From Acidobacteria bacterium AB60 (GTDB lineage: Bacteria; Acidobacteriota; Terriglobia; Terriglobales; Acidobacteriaceae), in the NCBI GenBank assembly GCA_008682415.1, contig VANK01000012.1:62001-126000 (forward strand): 64,000 bases of DNA. Direction: 5' to 3'. How positions within the stretch are numbered: the stretch's first letter is position 1; each line of letters starts with the position of its first letter. Below, in pieces: positions 45,308-53,928 of this stretch. The notes under the pieces were generated by a model, which searched no databases, was not told the DNA's origin, and was given only the letters and a program-made list of their open reading frames with translations. A program made the position numbers and the translations under genes.

Positions 45308-45309
45308 TT

Positions 45310-45735
45310 ATGCCCACACGGCCTCCCACCCTCGTCCTCTCCCAGACCGGCGGCCCGCTCTATCAGCAGATCGAGCACCAGATCAAACAGAAGATCGCCG
45401 TCGGCGAATGGGCCGCCGGCGACGAAATCCCCTCCATTCGCCAGCTTGCCGCCGACCTCAGCGTCAGCGTCATCACCGTCAAGCGCGCCTACCTCGAACT
45501 GGAGCACGCCGGGCTGATCGTCACGCAGCATGGCAAAGGCTCCTTCGTGGCCGCCGATGTGGACCGCGGCTCCGACGTCTTCGAACAGGAGATGGTCGGC
45601 CATCTCGAAGAAGCCGCCCGCCTCGCCGCCACCATGGGCATGAGCCAGCGCGAGATCGTCTCGCGCCTTCGCAAAGCGCTCGACGAAACCGACGACGTGC
45701 GCTCCCTTCCGAAATCCTCAAAGGAGTCGGTATGA
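45310..45735 (+). CDS. GntR-family repressor, YtrA subfamily
   Basis: 141 residues. The N-terminal winged helix reads GGPLYQQIEHQIKQKIAVGEW, then IPSIRQLAADLSVSVITVKRAYLELEHAGLI with HGKGSFVA, the GntR signature. The short C-terminal helical part (VGHLEEAARLAATMGMS, REIVSRLRKAL) is typical of the YtrA subgroup, which controls ABC transporter operons. Start at 45310, 2 bases after the palindrome. The stop overlaps the ATPase gene start (ATGA). It likely represses its own operon. Confidence 0.92.
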   Translation: MPTRPPTLVLSQTGGPLYQQIEHQIKQKIAVGEWAAGDEIPSIRQLAADLSVSVITVKRAYLELEHAGLIVTQHGKGSFVAADVDRGSDVFEQEMVGHLEEAARLAATMGMSQREIVSRLRKALDETDDVRSLPKSSKESV

Positions 45736-46628
45736 ACCAACTGTGTATTCGCATGGAGGGCGTCAGCAAGCGCTACCCTCACTTCTCTCTCGACGGCATC
45801 AATCTCGAGCTGCCGGAGGGCCGCGTCCTCGGCTTCATCGGCGCCAATGGGGCAGGGAAGTCCACCACCATCCGCATCCTCATGGGACTGGTCCGCCAGG
45901 ACAGCGGCTCGGTCCGCGTCCTCGGTCATGACATGCCCGCGGAGCAGACCGCCGCCAGGCGCCACATCGGCTTCGTCTCCGAAGACATGCGGCTCTACGG
46001 TGCGGCCACCCTCGCCTGGCACATGCAGTTCGTCGCCTCCATGTTTCCGCGCTGGAATCAGCCCTACGCCGACTCGCTCCTGCGCCGCTTCGATCTCAAG
46101 CCGCAGCAGAAGATCAAGGGACTCTCCCACGGCCAGCGCGTCAAGGCAGCGCTCCTCCTGGCCCTGGCCCGTCAGCCGCGCCTGCTCATCCTCGACGAGC
46201 CCACCACCGGCCTCGATCCCGTAGCGCGCCGCGAGGTCCTCGACGAACTGATGTCGGTGCTCCTTGACGAGGGCCGCACCATCTTCTTCTCCTCCCACAA
46301 CACCCTTGAAGTCGAGCAGATCTCCGATCACATCGCCTTCATCGACCGCGGACGTCTCATCGCCCTGGAGGAAAAGGAAGACCTCCTCGACCGCTGGCGG
46401 CGTGTCCGCCTCCTGGTCCCCCCCAGCGCAGCCCTGCCCCAGCTTCCCGGCGTCGTCCAGGTGGCCGGCAGCGAGCGTCTTCCCGTCCTCACCACCAGTC
46501 AGTTCGATCCCGCCGTCGTCTCGCTCTGCCAGGATCGCGGCCTCACCGTTCAGGCCGTCGATCCCATGACGCTCGAAGAGATCTTTGTCGCCAACGTTCA
46601 GAGCAGAAGGGAGCTCCAGCCCGCATGA
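45732..46628 (+). CDS. ABC transporter ATP-binding protein
   Basis: 298 residues. Walker A GANGAGKST near 37-45, a signature LSHGQ in place of the usual LSGGQ, Walker B LLILDEPTTGLD and the switch His in FFSSHNTLEVE. The extra C-terminal 90 residues are seen in the drug- or peptide-resistance subgroup (YtrB/BcrA-like). AAGGAG lies 5 bases upstream. It pairs with the downstream permease, whose start overlaps the stop by ATGA. Confidence 0.92.
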   Translation: MNQLCIRMEGVSKRYPHFSLDGINLELPEGRVLGFIGANGAGKSTTIRILMGLVRQDSGSVRVLGHDMPAEQTAARRHIGFVSEDMRLYGAATLAWHMQFVASMFPRWNQPYADSLLRRFDLKPQQKIKGLSHGQRVKAALLLALARQPRLLILDEPTTGLDPVARREVLDELMSVLLDEGRTIFFSSHNTLEVEQISDHIAFIDRGRLIALEEKEDLLDRWRRVRLLVPPSAALPQLPGVVQVAGSERLPVLTTSQFDPAVVSLCQDRGLTVQAVDPMTLEEIFVANVQSRRELQPA

Positions 46629-47311
46629 ACCGCGCATCCATCAACTACGCCGTCGTCCGCCACCTCATCCTCAAGGACTGGTACCTGAACCGCGGAGTCA
46701 TCCTCGGATCCATTCCCATCGGCCTGGGCGCCCTCGGCCTCGTCCTCACCGGCAAACCCGTCACCTTCATCCTCTGCATCATCCTGCTCTGCATGGTCAT
46801 CGTCGGCATCGGCGCGCAGCTGGCCATGGTCACCACCATCAACGAGCGCAAAGAGCAGACCCTCGCCTTCGTCATGAGTCTCCCTCTCTCCTGGCGCGAA
46901 TACACCGCCGCCAAGATCCTCGCCAACCTCATCATCTTCCTCATCGTCTGGCTGCCGCTCACCGCCGGCGCCCTGGGCCTGCTGCTCCTTCCCGGAGCCA
47001 CACACGGCCTTCTTCCCTTCGCCGCCATCATGGCCGCGGAGATGCTCCTCACCAACACCCTCATCGTCGTCGCCGGCATCATCACCGAGTCGCAGGCATG
47101 GACCACCGCCGGCATCTTCTGCTCGAGCCTGGGAATCAACGTGCTCGGCTACGTCTTCGCCCACGTGCCCGGCATCGCCACCTACATGTGGGGCCCGCGC
47201 GTCCACTGGACTCCCGCCGCATGGACCATCCTCGCCGGTGAGCTCCTCACCGTCGCCCTGCTCCTCGCCATGACCTTTTACATCCAGTCGCGCAAGACCG
47301 ACTTCCTCTGA
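46625..47311 (+). CDS. ABC transporter permease
   Basis: 228 residues with six membrane spans in ABC-2-like order (VILGSIPIGLGALGLVL, FILCIILLCMVIVGIGAQLA, ILANLIIFLIVWLPLTAGALG, MAAEMLLTNTLIVVAGII, TTAGIFCSSLGINVLGYVF, AWTILAGELLTVALLLAMTF). NERKEQTLAFVMSLPLS between spans 2 and 3 is the usual coupling segment. With the ATPase and YtrA-type repressor it forms a three-gene export operon, perhaps against cell-envelope antibiotics. The substrate is inferred only from the class of regulator. Confidence 0.87.
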   Translation: MNRASINYAVVRHLILKDWYLNRGVILGSIPIGLGALGLVLTGKPVTFILCIILLCMVIVGIGAQLAMVTTINERKEQTLAFVMSLPLSWREYTAAKILANLIIFLIVWLPLTAGALGLLLLPGATHGLLPFAAIMAAEMLLTNTLIVVAGIITESQAWTTAGIFCSSLGINVLGYVFAHVPGIATYMWGPRVHWTPAAWTILAGELLTVALLLAMTFYIQSRKTDFL

Positions 47312-47377
47312 GGGCGACCGCTGCGCCTCCTCGGGTGCTTTGGACGAGCGGCACTGCGAGGAGGAATAACTCCGCGC

Positions 47378-49807
47378 TCACTCCGCCCGCAGCGTGATCG
47401 CCGGCTCCACCCGCATGCCCGCCCGCGCCGGCACCAGGATGGCCACCAGCGCGACCGCCCCCAGGATCAGTGAAACCAGCACGAACGTCAGCGGGTCGGT
47501 CGGGCTCACCTCGAAGAGTAATGCCTTCAGCAGCCTCGAAATCCCCAGCGCCGTCGCCAGCCCGATGGCTCCGCCGATCGCTACCAGGCGCAGCCCGTCC
47601 GCGGTGATCAGGCCAAGAATGTTCTCCCGCGTTGCCCCCAGCGCCATCCGGATTCCGATCTCGTGCGTCCTCTGCGTCGTCAGGTACGCCATCAGCCCAT
47701 AGAGCCCCACCACCGCCAGCGTCAATCCCGCGCCCGCAAAGAAGGCAAGCAGCGCAGTCTCAAAGCGAGGCCGGTCCGCGAGCCGGTTCACCGTCTGATC
47801 CAGAACCTCCATCTGCACCGGCACCGTCGCATCCAGCGAAGCCACCGCCGCATGCACCCACGGCTCCACAGCCTTCGCCGGCATCACAGAGTCCAGAATC
47901 ACAATCAAGTGATTCCCGCCCCAGTCGTGCGGCACGCTGCGGCGGAACGTATACATCTCCGGCGCGTTCTGCGCGGTGAGCCCGCCGTTCTTCACGTCCT
48001 CCGCCACGCCCACCACCACCTCGCTCGCGCCGTTGGGAACCCCGATCGTCCGCAGTCTCTTGCCGATCGGATCTTCCTTGCCAAACAGCGTCGTCGCCAT
48101 CAGCCGGCTCAGAACCACCTCGTTCTGGCCTGCCGTGCGATCCTCCTCGCGAAAGCCCCGGCCGCGAAGAATGGGAATATCCAGCGCGCGGAAATAGTCG
48201 GGCGTCACAAAGCGGCTCACCCCCGTCGCGTCGGTTCCGGCTGCAATCGGAGCCTTGCCCTCCACCATCAGGCCGGAAAAGCGGAAGCCGCTCTGCCACC
48301 CTCCCGGCGGCACCGAGTCCGAGATGGCCACCGCGCGCGTGCCCGGCACGCGCCGCAACGCCGCCTCCAGCCGGAGATACAGATCCATCACTTTCTGGTC
48401 CGTGTCGTAGCGCCATCCCGGCAGCGCCACCTTCACCGTCAGCACTCCGCCCGTCCGCATGCCCAGGTTCTGCTGCTCCACCCGCGCAAAGCTGCGCAGC
48501 AGCAACACCGCTCCCGAAAACAGAACGATGCTGATGGCGATCTGCGCAATCACCAGGCAGCGCCGCAGCCACGCGTGCCCGCGTACCATCGACGACTTCG
48601 CCTTCAGCGTCTCCAGCCCCGGCCTCTCCAGCGCGGAAGCCAACCCAAACAACACGCCGCACACGCAGCTCAGCAGCGCCGTAAACCCCGCAATGCGCAG
48701 ATCGAGATGCGCGCTGGCGATAAACGGAATCCCCGTCGGCGCCAGCTTCACAAACAGCGTCAGCAGCGCCCCCGCCAGCAACAGTCCCGTCGCGCCTCCC
48801 GCCACCGAGAGCAGCAGCGCCTCCGTCACCGCCTGCCCCGCCAGCCGCGCCCGGCTCGCGCCCACCGCCGTGCGCACCGCAATCTCCCGCCGCCGCGCCG
48901 CTCCCCGCGCCATCATCAGGCTGGCTACATTCGCGCACGCTATCAACAGCACCGCCGTCACAAAGCCAAGCAGAATCCACGCCACCGGCTGCGCCTCCTG
49001 CGTCTCGCGATCGCGCAACGACCGGATGCTCAGCCGCATCACCTTGCTCGCTCCCGGGGGAAACCAGCTCAGGTCCGCCTCAAAGAGCGGCTGCATCTCC
49101 GCGTGCGCCTGCGCCAGGCTCACCCCCGGCTTCAGCCGCGCAAACACCCGCATGGGATAGCCAAATCCCCCGTTCACCTTCGTCTGGATCGCCGGATCAA
49201 ACGCGATCGGCAGCACAATCTCCGCGCTCTCCAGCGTGGGAAATTGAAAGTCCTTGGGCAGAACGCCCACAACCCGCGCCGGCTTGCCGTCGACGTTGAT
49301 GCTCGTCTCCAGGATGTGGGGATTGCCGTTGTAGTGCCCCTTCCACAGGTCATACGAAATGAGCGCCGCCCGCGGCCCATTGGGACTGTCTTCTTCCGCC
49401 GTGAAGTTCCGTCCCATCGCCGGCGTGATCCCGAACAGCGGCAGCATCCCCGCCTGAAACTGAATGCAGCTCAGCTCCACCGGGTTGTTCTCGATCAGGT
49501 CGCAGTTGTGAGCCATCGTGCTCTGGCCTGCCATGGCCGTGAAGGGCTTCTGTGCGTCGCGCCACTTCACGTACGAACGCCCCATCACGAACTCCTGGCG
49601 CTCCAGCGACTGCACCAGCCCCACCGACACAATCCGGCCCGCATCGGCATACGGCAGCGGTCGGAACAGGATGCGGTCCACCACGCTGAACACCGCCGTA
49701 GTTGTTCCCAGCCCCAGCGCCAGAGTCAACAGCACGCTCACCGCAAACACCGGGTTGCGGTGAAACCCGCGAAACGCGTAGCGGATATCCTGAAGCACGC
49801 CTTCCAT
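47378..49807 (-). CDS. ADOP-family (MacB/FtsX-like) ABC permease, short N-terminus
   Basis: 809 residues from the ATG at 49807; a TTG at 49837 in frame would add ten. The architecture matches the ADOP protein at 6757-9381: first span VSVLLTLALGLGTTTAVFSVV, periplasmic domain, FtsX core (LLIACANVASLMMARGAARRR), second periplasmic domain, and second FtsX core (VGLYGLMAYLTTQRTHEIG) ending AITLRAE. It lacks the soluble helical N-terminal part seen in that paralogue. No ATPase or regulator adjoins. A remnant of another ADOP gene lies just upstream on the same strand. Confidence 0.88.
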   Translation of the reverse strand: MEGVLQDIRYAFRGFHRNPVFAVSVLLTLALGLGTTTAVFSVVDRILFRPLPYADAGRIVSVGLVQSLERQEFVMGRSYVKWRDAQKPFTAMAGQSTMAHNCDLIENNPVELSCIQFQAGMLPLFGITPAMGRNFTAEEDSPNGPRAALISYDLWKGHYNGNPHILETSINVDGKPARVVGVLPKDFQFPTLESAEIVLPIAFDPAIQTKVNGGFGYPMRVFARLKPGVSLAQAHAEMQPLFEADLSWFPPGASKVMRLSIRSLRDRETQEAQPVAWILLGFVTAVLLIACANVASLMMARGAARRREIAVRTAVGASRARLAGQAVTEALLLSVAGGATGLLLAGALLTLFVKLAPTGIPFIASAHLDLRIAGFTALLSCVCGVLFGLASALERPGLETLKAKSSMVRGHAWLRRCLVIAQIAISIVLFSGAVLLLRSFARVEQQNLGMRTGGVLTVKVALPGWRYDTDQKVMDLYLRLEAALRRVPGTRAVAISDSVPPGGWQSGFRFSGLMVEGKAPIAAGTDATGVSRFVTPDYFRALDIPILRGRGFREEDRTAGQNEVVLSRLMATTLFGKEDPIGKRLRTIGVPNGASEVVVGVAEDVKNGGLTAQNAPEMYTFRRSVPHDWGGNHLIVILDSVMPAKAVEPWVHAAVASLDATVPVQMEVLDQTVNRLADRPRFETALLAFFAGAGLTLAVVGLYGLMAYLTTQRTHEIGIRMALGATRENILGLITADGLRLVAIGGAIGLATALGISRLLKALLFEVSPTDPLTFVLVSLILGAVALVAILVPARAGMRVEPAITLRAE

Positions 49808-49840
49808 CTGCGACCCACCCAGGACCCTATGTAGCAATCT

Positions 49841-50227
49841 TCATTGACCCTTGTCAAGAGCCGCCCTCTTGCTCCATAGCGCCCAGTCGGAACGCGACGG
49901 TTCGAATTTGGGGAACTCTGTTCGGATCTGTACAAGTTCTGAAGGATGAGCGTACGACAATGGTGCAAGAAGCACTGCCCTGACTGCGGTAAAGACAACT
50001 GCCGTCGCTCCCACGCTCAACGCGATCGAAACCAGCGCGACTCCTGAAATCACGGGAGTCCGCCATAACATTCGAAAAGCATGCTGAAGGTCGCGCACCC
50101 TGAGACCCCCTGCGGCAGGATGTGGAGATTCTATGCCTGTTTCGCCGAGAGTGCCCCCGGTCTCTCGCACTGCGGCTGCCCAGGCGCGCCTGATGCGGGC
50201 GGGGTACCGACCTCCTGCGGAAGGCAT
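49841..50227 (-). pseudogene. Remnant of an ADOP permease (N-terminal fragment)
   Basis: The 128-residue frame from the ATG at 50227 has the ADOP opening: RVRDLQHAFRMLWRTPVIS, the first span ALVSIALSVGATAVVFTAV and AVLLAPLSYAHPSELVQIRTEFPKFEPS. It then ends after a few unrelated residues (SKRAALDKGQ). The remaining 700 or so residues are absent, and the neighbouring full-length ADOP gene begins 34 bases further on. Either an old deletion joined two permease genes or a third copy decayed. Confidence 0.7.
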
Positions 50228-50303
50228 GTCCGTAAAACAATCGGTGTCTCGAAATCGGGAATCAGTGCCGCAAAACGAAATGGGGACACGACAACGGCTC
50301 CGA

Positions 50304-51311
50304 TCACTGACCGATCGAGCGATAACCGTGTGACATCTCAAAAAGACGCTTGCCTTGCTCCGGTCGTTTGAACGACTCCGTGATCGCCCTCTTGAAGTCG
50401 TCCAAACCATGCGTCCCGCCGATAGGCATGCGAAACTCCTCGGGTTGCGCTGACTCGGCGATGCGCTGCAGGAGACTCAGATCCTCCCTCCGGGGCGGAG
50501 AAAAGAAATACCGGTAGATATAGCTCCTGATTGCGGCGCCTTTCATCAGCAGATCGAAGTTGTGCAACTCAAACCTATCCTCGCGGTAGCCCCCGTACAC
50601 AATCGCTTGCCCACCCATGGCAAGGAGTCGAACCAGATCCCCGAATAATGCCCCGCCTACACAATCAATCACGGCGTTGGTTCCTAATCCGTGAGTGAGA
50701 TCTGCAATCAACTCACCCAGGTTCGTACCCGATTTCGAGAGATCGATAAGCTGGGTGACGCCGAACGCAGCCATGTCCATATCGCCTCGGGCAGTTCGCA
50801 CCACGGAGATCACCTTCACTCCCCTGCGCGCCGCGAACTGAGAAACGATCGTGGCGATGCTTGAGTTTCCGGCGGTTAACAAAAGCCACTGCCCCGGCTG
50901 GACCCCCGACTCCTCCAGGAGGTCCCAACCCGTAATGAGGTTCATGAACTGCGCCGCTTTTTGGATCGGGTACCCAGAGGCCAAAGGAATGAGCCATCGC
51001 GCCGGCGCCACCGCGTACTCCGACCAGGTGTCGTAGTACGTCACAAACACCAGTGCCCCGCGGTCAAGCGTGGTGTTCTTCCCGGCTTTTTCCACGATCC
51101 CGGCGCCATAATTGCCCCCAATTTGCCGCGGAAAGCGCGGCTTCTTTGGCTCGGGATATAGATCCTGGATAAAGAGAAAATCGCCTGGATTGATGGGAGA
51201 AGCTAGCATCCTCACCAGCACGTCATCGTCCCCCATCTCCCGTATCTCAACCTCCGCCAGCTTCAGGACTTCCGTAGGAAGACCAACCTCATCAAAAATG
51301 ACTGCTTTCAC
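50304..51311 (-). CDS. Enoyl-thioester reductase-like MDR protein (zinc-independent)
   Basis: 335 residues from a GTG start at 51311 with GGAGGGCGG directly upstream; the frame runs further back but without family similarity. KAVIFDEVGLPTEVLKL, SPINPGDFLFIQDLYP and FMNLITGWDLLEE plus the cofactor motif TAGNSSIATIVSQFAARRG match trans-2-enoyl-CoA/ACP reductases (MECR type). Catalytic-zinc ligands of alcohol dehydrogenases are missing. It would reduce an enoyl thioester with NADPH. The ADOP remnant follows 76 bases downstream. Confidence 0.8.
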   Translation of the reverse strand: MKAVIFDEVGLPTEVLKLAEVEIREMGDDDVLVRMLASPINPGDFLFIQDLYPEPKKPRFPRQIGGNYGAGIVEKAGKNTTLDRGALVFVTYYDTWSEYAVAPARWLIPLASGYPIQKAAQFMNLITGWDLLEESGVQPGQWLLLTAGNSSIATIVSQFAARRGVKVISVVRTARGDMDMAAFGVTQLIDLSKSGTNLGELIADLTHGLGTNAVIDCVGGALFGDLVRLLAMGGQAIVYGGYREDRFELHNFDLLMKGAAIRSYIYRYFFSPPRREDLSLLQRIAESAQPEEFRMPIGGTHGLDDFKRAITESFKRPEQGKRLFEMSHGYRSIGQ

Positions 51312-51886
51312 CCGCCCTCCGGTTTCGATTGGGATTCGCCCGGCCCCAAAATATGGGCATCGAAATAGAGATTGGATGATATTCGTAAGCTTAAGATTCA
51401 ACGCAAAACCAGACCGGTCCGAATCAGCGATCAAATTCAACTCGGCCGGTCCAATTTCGCCCGCCCCACCGCTTCCATCGAATCCGGACAAATTCAGTCG
51501 TTTTACTGCAAATGCAGTATTTAATGACCACGAATATTAGGCGAAACTTGCTGGATTTGTGATTTGAATCACCTTTCCAAGCGCCTGCGGACGTTCCTTC
51601 GCCTTGCCCTTCACTGCCCTTTCCGGACCCCATCAACCGCAGAGGGATAGGGGTACTTCGCCTCCTCGCCCCTCTCCGCCGCAAACATCCTCAGGTGCGC
51701 CAAAGTTTCAGCCTGTCAGCGCCCCGCGCGTCCTTTTCAGGGGCCGAATCCGGAACCTGTGCAAAACTTGTCAAGTCCCCTCCCTCTGAAAAACGCTGTA
51801 AGCCCAACAAACCATGAGCAAAAAAGTTTGAAATAGTTTGGAGGTTAATTCTTCGAACCTGTCATACTGGTACTAGCAGTCGAGAG

Positions 51887-51926
51887 AAGCCCCTCCCGGA
51901 CCATCCTCCCGGAGGGGCTTTCTTCT
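51887..51926 (+). terminator. Orphan Rho-independent terminator, possible small RNA 3' end
   Basis: AAGCCCCTCC (51887-51896) pairs with GGAGGGGCTT (51911-51920), loop 14 bases, then TCTTCTT. No plus-strand gene precedes it for over 500 bases. A weak -35-like TTGAAA at 51828-51833 and CATACT at 51863-51868 are not correctly spaced for each other, so the promoter of the assumed transcript is unknown. Confidence 0.6.
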
Positions 51927-52039
51927 TGCGCACGGGGCAGTGAACTCCTGCCGTACTCAAGCCGCTGCGCCACGACCGCCGCACTGCCGCGATCCGTCTT
52001 CTGGGCCGTCTCAGGGCGGCCCCCGCGTCCTGCTCCACT

Positions 52040-52080
52040 GCTTTTTTGGTGTTTTGAATCACATTCAACACCAAAAAAGC
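52040..52080. repeat. 41-base hairpin
   Basis: A 14-bp perfect stem (starting GCTTTTTTGGTGTT, ending AACACCAAAAAAGC), then a two-T bulge, four more pairs (GAAT/ATTC) and a CAC loop. T runs come first and A runs last, the reverse of a bidirectional terminator, so termination is unlikely. It could be a miniature inverted-repeat element or a protein-binding site. Confidence 0.65.
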
Positions 52081-52144
52081 CATAAACCACTGAGGGAACG
52101 AAGCTTGCCCGTTTTTTTTTGGAAATGCGCCGGAAAGTCGCCCT

Positions 52145-52324
52145 TCAGCGGGCAATCAAAAACATCAGCCAGCTCAGGACGATCGCCGAGCCGACGAAGA
52201 GCACGAAGCAGTAGGCTCCGTACCGGACCATGCGGCGGGGGGTGTCGCGCATGGTGATCCCGAAGACGATGGAGGCGCATAGCGCGAACAGAAGCACGGC
52301 CGAGAAGTGGGAGGGCCGGAGCAT
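52145..52324 (-). CDS. Small two-span membrane protein
   Basis: 59 residues: MLRPSHFSAVLLFALCASIVF, a short basic turn (MRDTPRRMVRYG) and a second span (YCFVLFVGSAIVLSWLMFLI). No family recognised. Its ATG shares one base with the stop codon of the preceding DUF6677 gene (TGATG), so translation is probably coupled and the two proteins may interact. Confidence 0.7.
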   Translation of the reverse strand: MLRPSHFSAVLLFALCASIVFGITMRDTPRRMVRYGAYCFVLFVGSAIVLSWLMFLIAR

Positions 52325-52740
52325 CAGGCGGCCTTCCTTCCGGTGCGGATGTTGTGGGCATCCACCGCGGCAATCACGTTCAGCAGGCCCGCCACGACGA
52401 TGAAGCGGCTGCCGTAGTCGCCGGTGGTGACCTGTACCTGGTCGGCGCCCAGGCTGAGCGCGCGGCTGACGAAGTAGAGCAGACCGTTGCCCAGGTCGCC
52501 GACCAGGCCGAGCAGGTCGAGGATGTCGTGGGCGTTGGCGTAGATCTTCCCGTTCATGCCCAGGCCCAGGGCGAACATGCCGATGATGGAGACGGCCAGC
52601 AGGGCTCCGCGTCCCCATTTGCCCAGCACAAAGTGTCCGGCGCCGGGGACGAGCCAGCCGGCGAGGAGGGGCAGGTAGACGAAGCCCCCGCGAGCAGGGG
52701 AGTTCGGCGCGGCGCCCGTCCGGATGTGGGGAGTGGCCAT
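52324..52740 (-). CDS. DUF6677-like membrane protein
   Basis: 138 residues from the ATG at 52740. YLPLLAGWLVPGAGHFVLGKWGRG opens the domain (shown in part), followed by spans ALLAVSIIGMFALGLGM and FIVVAGLLNVIAAVDAHNIRTGRK, which are typical of DUF6677 proteins in acidobacteria. Function unknown. It overlaps the downstream 59-residue gene by one base. Confidence 0.75.
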   Translation of the reverse strand: MATPHIRTGAAPNSPARGGFVYLPLLAGWLVPGAGHFVLGKWGRGALLAVSIIGMFALGLGMNGKIYANAHDILDLLGLVGDLGNGLLYFVSRALSLGADQVQVTTGDYGSRFIVVAGLLNVIAAVDAHNIRTGRKAA

Positions 52741-52810
52741 GGCTCTTTTGACTATATCGCAGCGGGGCGGGGGTTTAAGGCCGTTGGTGCGAGCCGGCTG
52801 TCGAGAGACG

Positions 52811-52838
52811 AGGGCCAAGGGCCAAGCACCAAGGGCCG
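52811..52838. repeat. Heptanucleotide tandem repeat, AGGGCCA type
   Basis: Four units of seven: AGGGCCA, AGGGCCA, AGCACCA, AGGGCCG. It begins directly beyond the 3' end of the next minus-strand gene (stop at 52844-52846). Period and position match the other heptamer arrays of the window, but the unit differs. Confidence 0.75.
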
Positions 52839-52843
52839 AGTTA

Positions 52844-53734
52844 TTAGTTCTTGGGAGCTTTGGGTTGCTGGGCTGGGGGCTTGGCGGACTGGGGTTCTTC
52901 CCCGTCGACGGAGACGATCTTCATGGTGGAGCCGAACTGCTTGTAGTCGGTGTACTTGATGACGTCGCGGATGTGCACGTCTTCGGAGACGTAGCCATGG
53001 CCTCCGGCGAAGTGGAGGACGCCCTCGCCCTTGGTGTAGACGGGGAACCAGTAGTGGCCGTCGACCTGGGCGCGCCAGGTCATGAAGGGGGGGTGGAGGT
53101 CTTCGCTGCCTTTGCGGGTGTCGTCGGGGACCATGCGGCCGTTGGTGACGACGATCTGGAGGTCGGTGCTGTCGACCCAGATGCGGCCGAGGAGGTAGCG
53201 GTGTCCTTTGACGATCTGCTTGGGGCTGACGTCGAAGACGTAGCAGTCGACCTCGTCGACCTTCTGCTTGCCGACGTATTTGACGTCGTAGGCGCCGATC
53301 TCCTGGGCGGTGAGGACGAAGGGGTATCCCCGCTGGATGTCCTGCATATCGGAGGGGGACATCATGACGCGCTGGAGGGTGCTTTCGGGGGCGAAGACGG
53401 TTTTTTCGGTGCGTTTGCCGGAGGGGTCGAAGATGACATCGTCGACCTGGTACCACTCGCCGTCGACCTTGTTGTCGTCGTCGATGGTCTGGACCTTGGC
53501 GACGCGGCGGTAGGTGTAGTGGTTGAGGGCATCCTGGAACTCGGATTCCTTGGCGGCGAACTTTTTGATGATCTCCTCGGGGGGGATGGTGGGGGGATCG
53601 AGGTTCATGTGGCCGAAGCCGGCGTCGAGGGCCATGGGGGTGAAGGTGTCCTTGTCCTGCGCGGAGAGCGCGGGGACACAGAGAAGAGCGGCCAGCGCCG
53701 CGATGCCACAACCCATGCCGAATCGAATCACCAT
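52844..53734 (-). CDS. Secreted LolA-like outer-membrane lipoprotein-sorting fold protein
   Basis: 296 residues with a signal peptide (GIAALAALLCVPALSAQ). The mature region IIKKFAAKESEFQDALNHYTYRRVAKVQ and the beta-rich remainder (WYQVDDVIFDPSGKRTEKTVF, YVFDVSPKQIVKGHRYL, LGRIWVDSTDLQIV, VDGHYWFPVYTKGEG) have the pattern of LolA/LppX-fold proteins that carry lipids or lipoproteins. No lipobox Cys is present. The role is inferred from fold pattern only. Stop is TAA in a TAATAA tandem. Confidence 0.65.
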   Translation of the reverse strand: MVIRFGMGCGIAALAALLCVPALSAQDKDTFTPMALDAGFGHMNLDPPTIPPEEIIKKFAAKESEFQDALNHYTYRRVAKVQTIDDDNKVDGEWYQVDDVIFDPSGKRTEKTVFAPESTLQRVMMSPSDMQDIQRGYPFVLTAQEIGAYDVKYVGKQKVDEVDCYVFDVSPKQIVKGHRYLLGRIWVDSTDLQIVVTNGRMVPDDTRKGSEDLHPPFMTWRAQVDGHYWFPVYTKGEGVLHFAGGHGYVSEDVHIRDVIKYTDYKQFGSTMKIVSVDGEEPQSAKPPAQQPKAPKN

Positions 53735-53928
53735 CAGCTCCCAAGTACCCGGAAATCAGGCGCGTGGAAACACCGCACCTTTCGTAATGACTCCCTACCA
53801 CCTTAGACGCATGGACCCCTTCGGCGGCTACCGCGAGAATTATCAGGGGCACGTGTCCTTGCCGCGGAGGTTGGACGGGGCGCGCAACCCGCTGAAAGCA
53901 AGCCAGAAAGGGGCGGACGCAGGGTTCG

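Larger units (their letters stand above)
51312..52144. other. 833-bp non-coding region
   Basis: The longest gap in the window and more AT-rich than its surroundings. It contains a plus-strand terminator at 51887-51926 with no gene before it, a long near-perfect hairpin at 52040-52080, and a nine-T run at 52112-52120. Plus-strand base composition changes from C-rich to G-rich across it. No dnaA-type box (TTATNCACA) with better than one mismatch was seen. A small RNA upstream of the terminator is possible. Confidence 0.5.

Noticed and set aside
43167..45329. 720-codon open frame antisense to the winged-helix TPR gene
   Set aside because: Composition is Gly/Glu/Val/Asp-rich as expected of a shadow frame; no domain recognised.
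47663..49834. 723-codon plus-strand frame over the ADOP permease
   Set aside because: Extremely Arg/His/Gln-rich translation, typical of an antisense shadow of a GC-rich gene.
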